Source: Pezicula radicicola (Eukaryota; Ascomycota; Leotiomycetes; Helotiales; Dermateaceae). Taken from it: a DNA stretch of 64,000 nt. The translations under genes and the position numbers were made by a program. The stretch is from NCBI GenBank assembly GCA_003008705.1, contig PDUO01000003.1:1947247-2011246 (forward strand), in the 5' to 3' direction. Shown piece by piece: positions 55,509-64,000 of the stretch. A model generated the notes under the pieces. That model had not been told where the DNA came from. It did no database searches and saw only the letters and a list, made by a program, of their open reading frames with translations. Numbering within the stretch: position 1 is the stretch's first letter; every line of letters starts with the position of its first letter.

Positions 55509-57427
55509 GGTGAATAGGCCTGTGCGTGCCTAACAGATGTAGAGGTAAAGGTCGTTGTATAGTAAGGCGTATATTCAACCAAAGCTGATTACAGTGTTGA
55601 CAGGAGTGAGCTCGGGTTTTGATAATAGTCAAGTAGGTAGATTTGGGGTTGCAATGGATGAAGAACGATGCTTGTGATAGGGGTTACGAAGGATATTTAT
55701 ATCTTGGATCGATCGCCGGCTTACTTTAAACCTCTGGAATGTTGCTGCCCACGCGTTAATGATCATTTTTTACTGGCTTTTAGTATTTGCGCAAGGGGGT
55801 GTGAAACCCCCCGTCTAGATTTTATTCCTGTAGTACTGCCCGTAGCCGCTGTCTTCAGGATTAGATTAAACTTTAGCTATCTTAGAAACTTAAGAGTACT
55901 AACCCCTCTCGTGAGGAAATGAATGAGTATATTAAGTGTAAGGAGTGAAGTGTGGTGCTGTAAGGGCTTAAATACTGTATAAATCACATGCAAATGGCCG
56001 AAATAGAACTAGTGCAGTCCGGGAACGTCACAGTAGCCCCCCTAATGATGGCAGAGGCCCTCACGGCATTACTTGTATACACAAACGGACGTTCCCACGG
56101 CCATTTGTGCTCTGTTTAGATTACTAGAATGGAAGTCATCATCCTGGATGTTGCGTCGTACAACTATAATGACGCAAAATTAGCCTTTGTGGCCTAGTTT
56201 TGACTCTGGCATTCCACGCTTGGGGCGGTTGGGAAGGCCTATCCTTGCCTAGAGCTAGGAGCTTGCTATCCACTCTAAAATATTCCGCCAAGATTATGCT
56301 AAGTTTGTGCTAAGGCGCTAAAATCCACAGCCGCCCAGAGAATCTTGATAGATTTAATGTTAATCGGAATATATGGAATTATCAATCGGTTCCAACTTCC
56401 ATCCTGAGTGCCCATTTTCGTAAGGAATATAGGTCCTTTATATACATGAACTGAGTGTGTTGGAACACTAGAATAGAAGCGGAAATAGGTGCTTTCAAAG
56501 CCAGAATGCAGTATAATATGGAAATATTGAAGTTTATAAGGACCCTGTTTCCGGACTGATACTTACGGATCTGAGAATTCGGTGTCTTAGACAGTGTCTT
56601 AGAGCGGGGAATGCAGTAAATGTGGTTTACTCATTTATAGTTATTTTACGTTCAGCGTTCTTTTTGTTTTTCTTGGCGCCCTGTTCAGCTTAATCGCTTT
56701 GAGGTAAGGGGCGTAGAATAATCTCGTGTTTCTAAACCAAAGATGTTTGATTTTAGCACCACGCCTAAGATTAAATTTCGACTTAGGCATCTAGAATCCT
56801 TTTCGCCATGAATGATGACGTACCTAATTCGTTGTTTATAGCCTGGTGCTCTGCATGCTGTAATACAGCTAGTTCAGTCGTACAAAGTTAGTACTGTACA
56901 CGCGCATGTTATTAGGGTGGTAGATTGAGGTGAACGTTGCCATCGAAGAGATAGGTACTCTTCGTACGAGAGCAACGAGAAATGAATTTGAATCTGAAAC
57001 AAATCTTTCAGAGATCCGTCAATAGCAATGTGCTATTGACGCTTTGTTGTCGACTTTCTGGGCTGTGCAGTCCAAGCAGACGTCAGCAAATAACTTAGTT
57101 ATATAAGAGCAGCGTCGGACAAAGAATATATTTTCTGTATCGAGAATCGTGCATTTCAATAAGAATGCATCAAATTCATATATTGATCTGACTTGTTCCT
57201 GTCGACAATGTACGCACGAGCTGGAGGGCTAGTACTCACCCCTCGGATCCGAAATGCGGCATCGCTTAATGCAGAACTACTTTTGATGGACAATCTTGCG
57301 ACTTACCATCATTTATACATACCGCTCTCAATCGTTGCTACTTGAAACTTAAATGTTCAGAGATTTATATTCAATTTGACTTACAACATCTTCATTCCAG
57401 ACTCCACAACCCCTTAAATTCGACAAC
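55509..57427. other. Large intergenic region
   Basis: 1.9 kb between the methyltransferase and a FAD-enzyme relic. Mixed composition with A/T-rich stretches. No recognisable gene; a CCTCGG hexamer at 57241-57246 is 182 bases before the relic start. Confidence 0.35.
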
Positions 57428-58110
57428 ATGACGTTAGCTTCGCTCAACGTAGCCATCATCGGCTCCGGTCTCTCTGGACTTCACTTAGCACTGGCGCTCC
57501 ATAAACAAAACATTCCTTGCACTATTTACGATAGTCGCCCTGTGCCATTGATTGGAGGCGCCGTTATGCTCTCACCAAACGTACTGAAAGTCCTAGACGC
57601 ACTTGGCGTCTACGAACGAGTCCGAGTCAAAGGCTACAACTTCGAGACACGCGAATACAAAGACGATCTGGCAAGCTTCTTGAAACATATGAGTTTGAAG
57701 GTAAAGAAAAGTACCACTATGCCGGCCTTCAAATATATCGGCATGTCCTCATCGACCAACTTCTGGCGATGTTGAAAGAGAAAGACCTGCCTGTTGTATT
57801 TGGGAAGAGTTCACAAAAATTGTATCGAGACCGAAAAAGAGGCAACATAGGAGTTTGAGGATGGAACTACTCAGTCTGCGGGTATTCTGGTTGGTGCAGA
57901 TAGGATTCATTCCACTGTACGTCGCTACGTACACCCTGACTTGAAGCCGATATTCACTGTGATGGCGGAAATCACAGCGGCAGTTCCAACCAAACAATTG
58001 TGACTACCAGCTCGGTATCACATTCCAGTTACTATTTCGACACCACATGGCGACTTTGTCATTACCCCACAAGAAGTCGACAAATCGGAAGTTTTGCTCT
58101 GGAAGCAGAA
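57428..58110 (+). pseudogene. FAD-dependent monooxygenase (salicylate hydroxylase-like), broken
   Basis: The N-terminus is good: VAIIGSGLSGLHLALALHKQ (FAD GxGxxG) with an acidic residue ending beta-2 and LSPNVLKVLDALG. Near 57685 the frame shifts, so that TYEFEGKEKYHYAGLQIYRH and DQLLAMLKEKDLPVVFG appear in another frame. A second shift gives SAGILVGADRIHSTVRRYVHP (the DG motif region, with Arg in place of Gly), and TGA lies just after VPTKQL near 58001. Fragments HIPVTISTPHGDFVITPQEVD continue to about 58110, where similarity ends without the C-terminal third. A truncated, multiply shifted relic of a class A flavoprotein hydroxylase. Confidence 0.85.
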
Positions 58111-59119
58111 ACGTATTGCCGAGAACTATAATACTTGATATAAAGAGTAGCAAAGGGTGTATGTTTATAGTGGAATCGAGTTGTTCTAGTTGGTTTGTTG
58201 GAACAGAGATAGGAAGGAAGGTTTGTACATAGTTGTAGTGTAGGCAAAAGCTAGTAGGCAGAGCTATAATACGTTCAAGAGTAGCTTATAATAGGAAAGA
58301 AAAAAATGTTACAAGCAAGTATATAATAGTATAGAATTCTGGAGTGCTTGCTTATCTTATAAATCAAAGCCTAAAGATTTTATATTAATACTATGTAGTA
58401 TAATAGTCTCTCTTTTCTTTTTATTGAAGTTGTCTAGTAGCAAATCTATATCTTGTCTTAAATCGAAATCAAAGATCGTCTTGCTAGGATAGTCCCTGCT
58501 AAGTTCTTGCGTGCGATGTTAGCGCAGACCTTGATAGATGACCCATAGACGTTGAAGTCAGAGATGAAAGGTTCGGAAAGGAAAATTTGCAGACTCAAGA
58601 AAAGGAGCGAATTACTCCACTAATGAGCAGCTTTATCTTGTTCGCTTCCTTGATTCTTATCGTACCACTCAACAAATAATCTCAGGAAAGGAAACGTGAC
58701 GGTCAACTGCTTTTAAACATCTCCGGTGGCGGGCGTTGGTGGGGAGAGTTTAGTGTGAGACCGTTGAAGTGTTGAATTTAAAAGCAGCTCATTAGTATTT
58801 ACAGAGTAAGCGACGTGCCGACTTTTGTGACGTTCGAATTTCGGCGCTTTTATCGGATGCTGAGTTATATACAGTAAAAGTACTTTTGGGTCGAGACAAC
58901 GACCCCGCAAATAAATTTTAGCTCCCCGTATGAGAATTAAAGTGGCTTTGTGAGGTGGTATTGGTACAAGTAGTTCATTAGGGTCACGTAGATAACGAGT
59001 GGGAAGTGTACGTGAGATAGGTTTTTGTCAAATCTGGAGAGCTTCACTGAGATGCAGTATTTATTCTTAGCGGATTGGACTTCCGTATCTTAGGGATTAA
59101 AGCGTAGTGTATTCTACAA
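58111..59119. other. Intergenic region
   Basis: About 1 kb of mixed, partly A/T-rich sequence with no recognised gene or repeat. Confidence 0.35.
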
Positions 59120-60398
59120 TTAAGCAATTGTTTTGTTTAGGTCAACTGACCCCAAAATAATCTGGCCTTGACCAATGTAAGTCCAGTTTGAGACATAGGC
59201 TGAGAAAAGTTCAGATCCCCCATTTGTAGTAGCATATGTTCCAAGGAAAGTGCCTAAATGGTACGTCAGAGATTTCTGTCAATGATCCAAGGCAATTTGT
59301 TTAGATTGGTTTACCAGAAAAGGTTCAACTCAGTCCAAGTGCTCGCCCATAGCCCACCACTTGCATCTGCGAAGTCTTGAAGGTAGGGCCGACAGAAAAT
59401 TCAAATGTGGTGGCATTATGAGCCTTGATCTGCATCTTGAGAGGTTGCCTATCCACGAGTCGGGTACAGGCATAACTCTTGTTTCAGGAGGTGGAATAAA
59501 CGTAGAGGTCCCACGAAAGCGGATATGAGGGACGAGATTTTGCTTGGATGAAGTACCATTGGTTGATTGTGGGAGTAGAACAATCCCAAGGTCATAATGG
59601 GCCCCCTTTAATACGCTGACATAAGTATTCAATCCTCTACAAGGAAAATGTGAAGGCGAGAGCTTGATTACTTACCGGATTCAGGAACGCCGTCACTCCT
59701 ACTTCCTGTTCCTCCTCCTTGAGCGATACGTCGATGTTCACGCTAAATGTGAATAGCGAATCCACCTGCCTGCGGCCTAGATATGTTTGCCCCTCTGCCC
59801 AATATGGAGAATTAATATTGGTTGCTGAAAGGTTGAGTACTGAGGACATAAGCTGCAGGCTATAAAGATGGCCAGGTGGTGAGACTGCGTAATTCTCGGA
59901 GTTGCGAATGCGGTAGTGAACGATATGTGGCGGTATGGAAGTGTTTGGAGCGAAGATGATGTCGTCTGGCGCATTGATCAAAGGTCCTTCACCCGCCCGT
60001 ATTATTGGCAACGAGGGCATACTCTAGCCATTCATAGTCCCCTTTACTGGGCTGAACACAGGCCAGTCACCCGTCTTCCAACTCACAGGCGTCAAAACCG
60101 TCTCACGTCCCATGGGTGAGCTTAGATCTGGTGCTACCCGGAACGACAGGGCGACTGCCCACCACTGACAAGCCTCATCTTGGAACAAGTCAGCGTGGCC
60201 CACTGCTTGAAAGACTTCCGTAGTATTCGCATTCGTCAGGACTGGATTTTCAGGGTCGGACTCATATGGGCCATCAACATGCCTTGAGCGGGCAATTGTT
60301 ACCATATGGTTTTGAAATGTACCTCCCTCAGCTATTATGAGATAATAGTAGCCGTCCCTGCAGGTGAAAGGTTGACCAGTAGACCCGTCTCAGAGCTT
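59120..60398 (-). pseudogene. Glycoside hydrolase family 43 relic, truncated
   Basis: Sequence starts abruptly near 60398 with GYYYLIIAEGGTFQNH, then VTIARSRHVDGPYE, GHADLFQDEACQWWAVAL and MGRETVLTPVSW, the GH43 beta-xylosidase/arabinofuranosidase core. A TAG at 60024-60026 replaces an expected Trp codon before MPSLP. The C-terminal beta-sandwich part follows (VGVTAFLNP, YDLGIVLLPQ). A one-base deletion near 59440 shifts the frame, a TGA sits near 59347, and LGTYATTNGG leads to a stop at 59120. The catalytic N-terminal half is missing, replaced by A/T-rich DNA. Both nonsense codons could be TGG to TAG/TGA changes, the direction RIP produces. Confidence 0.85.
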
Positions 60399-61137
60399 AA
60401 CTCCTTTATCGACGAACTTCCTATGCCTTGAATAGCTCGGGCATTTACGACTACCTCGTCTGTATTACGAGTAGCTAGGATGGGCTTTATTACACTAGTA
60501 AGCTAGTTAGCTTATTTGCTCTATAATTAGGATCTCAGCACAACCTTGATGCTCCGCTTCTAGTACGTCTAGTACCTGTTACTACTAGGTACACCGACTA
60601 TAATAATACTACTACCTAAGGCTAATATAATTGATCGGGAAAAGGCAGTTGAGGAGTTTATTCTAGGCCTGCGGACTAGAGAGGAGAATGTCAGACACAA
60701 AACAGTGTTAGAATACAGTGAGCTGTTTTAACCTTTATAGTATATTTGTTTTTTACCTCACGTGTACACCTTATACATTTATACACTAAATTTAAAATCT
60801 ATTATACAACTTTAAAACACTGTAAGTACTAACTAATAAAGTAATTAAGTAATCTCTTATTAATTATAAAACCTAGGATCCTTTAGATTATTCTATTATA
60901 GTATTATAAATATAATATATATATTAATTATAATTAACTAATAAAATAACTTATAACTTAAGGTTTAATAAATAAAACTATATAAAAAATTAGAAGTAAA
61001 AATTATAAAACTAAAGACTTTATAATAAATATAATTTTTTTTAATAATAATTAAATAAAAATATAGTTAGGGTTAAGGGATAGAGCAAGTTAATCTATTA
61101 ACTAGATGTCTTATTAGACTAGGAAAATATATAGAAT
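60399..61137. repeat. AT-rich, TA-rich island
   Basis: From about 60480, and strongly from 60780 to 61090, the sequence is almost only A and T with frequent TA steps, as expected of RIP-degraded repeats. It truncates the GH43 relic on one side and abuts the 3' end of the HET gene on the other. No coding potential. Confidence 0.65.
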
Positions 61138-63299
61138 TTATATAATATTAACTTCAATAAGATCCCAACCTTTAGTTAACCTATCATCTATGATACAAAG
61201 ACCAATCCTTACGTACTCGTCTTTCTTCTCCGTCCTCTGTAATATCAGACACCACGCATCATGCTTCTTAGTCTTTGTAACAAGCTTACCTCTCCCGGGG
61301 TTTTCACCCTTCAGTGCCATCTCCTTCACCTGTAACAACGAGAAGTTCACCTTGGGCTCTATTATCGTATTAGACAAGATCTTGAAGCAGATGATTCTTC
61401 CCAGAGGCTCACAATCCTCGGCCGATATCGATACCTGCATTCTCGCCTCCCCTATTTCAGTCGTTAGGCCAAGTTTCAGATGTGGCGCCGTGATTGTGAT
61501 TTTGCCGGATGTGACTCGGCCAAAAGAATCATTGTCTTTGTTGTCAATGTGGTAGCCCATCTCGATATCGAGAATACTCGCTGAGACCTTGAAGGCTTCC
61601 CAGCTTTGGATCGGCGGATAACGGACCCGTGGAAGGAAATTTCGCTCGCCGGACGGAATCGTTGATGCCCAGGACCAAGATGGTGCAACATAATTGCATC
61701 GGTCGTCCGCGAAGTCGTCGGGTTTCAAACTGGCTGCAGACCATAACAGCCCTTCATACATGTCCTCCTCCCAGAGCCCTGCATAGTATGCTCCAAGACC
61801 ACCTTTAGACAACATCTGGATTTCCCTGGCTATACCTCCAATAGCAGGAAATATATCTTTCGAATAGGTGATCGATCGGAACGAAAATGACTGCACGACT
61901 CTTCGCCACAGCTCTCTAGGATCTCTAGATAGGCGAGGGTTAACAAGGCTTCGCTTTAAAATTATGACTAGGACTTACATTAAGGGAGATTGGTTCTGCG
62001 CAAGATCTCTCTTGAAATTTGCTTTGATTTTCTCGGTATCCATCTCGCAATCTGGGTACTTCTCACTAAACCGCGCTGTGCGGCAGTGCCACTTGACCTC
62101 GAGCTTCGTCCATATTAGCTCGCGAGGAGAAAGCGCACTCTCTTGGAAAGCCCAGGCCCGGTCTCCCAATGGACCGCTCACATGCAGAACGTCTTTTAAA
62201 GCCATGCGGAGCGGATAGATTGTGCCTTCAATCTTTGGGTGGTTCGAGTTGACGTATGGAAATTGTACTTTGTAGCTCTCTAGCACCTGGTCCCTCAGCT
62301 TTTGGCTAGGCTGGAAAATTCCCTCCTGACAATTAGAGGCAGCGTCAGCCGAGATACAGAGAATGGAGTCTCGGTATATGTCGCCCATGAGTGCGGCTTG
62401 TTCGGCCCAGTCCTGTGTACAGTTTTGGATGATGCACAAGGAGTCGATCCAGAGGTACTTCTCTCCCAGCTTTCGCGTCAAATGAATAGCGTCCTGGAAC
62501 ACGGGCGGCAGGATATCGAAAGGAATCCGATTTCCTTGCTCTAGGAGTAGACTTACCCCGTTCGACTTTTTTATATGTAACGCCGGCTTCTTGGTACTTG
62601 TGTCCGTCTTCTGTAGTTTCGGAGGTAGCGTTGACGGGCCACCCCAGCACCAGCTCAGAGTGAACCATCTTCCAACTTCACCCTGTTCCGTAAGGTGCAG
62701 ACGAACTTCTCGATCCGTGGTTCCCACATCTATAACACGGGCGGGCAGCGTCGTAGGATCTGCTTTGCCACATGCAGGGTGCTTGTCGCCCTCTAGGCAA
62801 CCCTCGAGCCATTGCTTACCTAACTCTAGACACGATGCCGAATTACCGGTAGAACTTAGACGTCGTCCAGATATAAGGTTCTCTTTAGCTACTTGGCTCT
62901 CTAGATAGCACATCAGCATGAATGGTTTCTATTAAAGGATTTCTCTATACCCTTATCAGTGTAGATTGGGATCGATATTATCTGACCCTCTAGCTCAGAA
63001 TTTTGGAGAGCACCTTTGCCCCTAAGCCTGCCCCCTTCTAGATTGGCCTGCTCGAAGATGCAGAGGCTCTTCACACCTGGGTTTTGCTCGTTGTCGTTGA
63101 TGCAAATAATGACCTGGCTCGTGGGTCTCTTAGCGGGTTCGGGCTCGTTATCCGAACATGATATCTGAGGATCGTTGAAGTACGAATCTATGATTTTCCT
63201 TCTCCGATCACTCCCCTCCGCGTTGTTCGTCCACTCCTCGACGATCAGAGCGCAGAAGTCGCAAGACTTTTTCTTTGCGCAGAGATGAAGGGCAGCCAT
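61138..63299 (-). CDS. Heterokaryon incompatibility (HET) domain protein
   Basis: Three visible exons join in frame: one ending TDK at about 62949, one from there to QSPL with a GTAAGT donor near 61974, and one from IDPRELWRRV to the stop at 61138. The HET domain is clear: WFTLSWCWGG, LPPVFQDAIHLTRKLGEKY, LWIDSLCIIQ, DWAEQAALMGDIYRDS and LCISADAA, then GPLGDRAWAFQES and APSWSWAS. HET proteins trigger cell death after fusion of genetically different hyphae. The frame extends a little upstream of the chosen ATG (to about 63335) as ESEDGYKHHDD, where family members normally continue, before AT-rich DNA begins. A 5' exon may therefore be missing or further away. The remaining exons contain no stop. 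Confidence 0.82.
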
Positions 63300-63335
63300 G
63301 TCGTCGTGGTGTTTATAGCCATCCTCGCTTTCAAC

Positions 63336-63837
63336 CTATTAATATATATATAACTATTTAAAGGTATTTCTATTACTTATTATATAATATTATAACTTAT
63401 ATATTTTAATATAAAATATAAATCTATCTCTTATTACTTAACTAACCTAGAGCTAGGTTAATTTAATTTTAGTAGTAGTAGAATAAGGTAGTTATAAGAT
63501 ATAGGGGCTAGGTTGGTTTATTTTCAGGGCTAGGTTGGTTTATAAAAATAAGTAGGAAGGAGGTTATATAAGAAGCTATAAATATCAAGAAATAATAAAC
63601 TATATACAGTGATTCTAACCCTATTCTTAGAATCACGAAATTCAAAGTTAGAGGTATATTATAATTATTTATACTTATTCTTGTAGTTTTAGTATTCGTC
63701 GCTCTTAAGCTTAGATAACCTAGGTAGGCTTATATATACAGGGGTTCGTATTATACAGGAAGAAGAGAAGATACATAGAGGATAGAGTCTATATTAATAT
63801 TATATTTAGAGTAAATAATTATCTAAGTAATAAAAGT
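63336..63837. repeat. AT-rich island right of HET gene
   Basis: A/T- and TA-rich sequence with no coding capacity. A short direct duplication of GGGCTAGGTTGGTTTA occurs at about 63507 and 63528. It is probably RIP-degraded repeat DNA and may have displaced the 5' end of the HET gene. Confidence 0.55.
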
Positions 63838-64000
63838 AACCAAGCTATAAACTAGTCAAGCTATAAATAATCAAGCTATAAACTACTAAGCTACGAATGA
63901 TTAAGCTATAAACAACTAAGCTATAGACAACTAAGCTACGAATAACTAAGTAACCAATAACTAAGCTATAAACTAACTATAGACTAGTTCAACTATCTAC
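63838..64000. repeat. Degenerate tandem repeat, unit about 15 bp
   Basis: About ten imperfect copies of a 14-16 base unit close to TAAGCTATAAACAAC run to the window edge, with variants such as AAGCTACGAATAAC. The array probably continues beyond the window. Confidence 0.75.

Overview
The window is nuclear DNA of a filamentous ascomycete (Pezizomycotina). Short introns of about 50-90 bases with GT..AG ends interrupt most genes. Fungal-only families are present (Zn2Cys6/MHR regulators, a HET-domain protein, a highly reducing polyketide synthase end), and so are AT-rich, TA-rich islands of the kind left by RIP. The species cannot be named from the sequence.

Region 1 (1-16.3 kb) looks like the right part of a polyketide gene cluster. 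It holds the C-terminal acyl carrier domain of a polyketide synthase, a P450, a complete UDP-galactopyranose mutase, a flavin monooxygenase with an N-terminal NTF2/SnoaL-like domain (FMO1), a carboxymuconolactone-decarboxylase-like protein, a small extradiol-type VOC dioxygenase, a short-chain dehydrogenase, a LovD-like serine acyltransferase and a fumarylacetoacetase-family hydrolase. Several are paired head to head (FMO1/CMD-like, VOC/SDR).

Region 2 (16.6-49 kb) continues with three regulators: an MHR-only protein, a CTF1-beta-like Zn2Cys6 protein, and a combined C2H2 plus Zn2Cys6 protein. It also carries an acyl-CoA synthetase ending in AKI, a TfdB-type aromatic hydroxylase, a second FMO that has lost its FAD-binding glycine motif, a second P450, an MFS exporter, a class II aldolase, an FMN 2-hydroxyacid oxidase, a second SDR and an acyl-CoA dehydrogenase ending in AKL. 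The likely peroxisomal and catabolic genes (FAH, acyl-CoA synthetase, aldolase, FMN oxidase, SDR2, acyl-CoA dehydrogenase, plus MFS) share CCTCGG sites 125-375 bp upstream of their starts. That is the core bound by FarA/FarB/CTF1 regulators, and a CTF1-beta-like gene lies among them. The P450, FMO, VOC and LovD-like promoters lack it. I read this as two co-located modules: polyketide/aromatic oxidation, and a Far-type acyl/aromatic breakdown module.

Region 3 (49-64 kb) is decayed sequence. It has LTR remnants, a 182-bp TA-flanked MITE, and broken copies of a nucleotidyltransferase, a phosphatidylserine synthase, a salicylate-hydroxylase-like FAD enzyme and a GH43 glycosidase. Two genes look intact: a membrane-anchored TylF-type O-methyltransferase and a HET-domain gene set between AT-rich blocks. 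The window ends in a degenerate tandem repeat of about 15 bp.

Exon boundaries were placed by hand from splice signals and conserved protein motifs; most intact genes close in frame with these exons. Functions are family-level, and the pathway ideas are inference.
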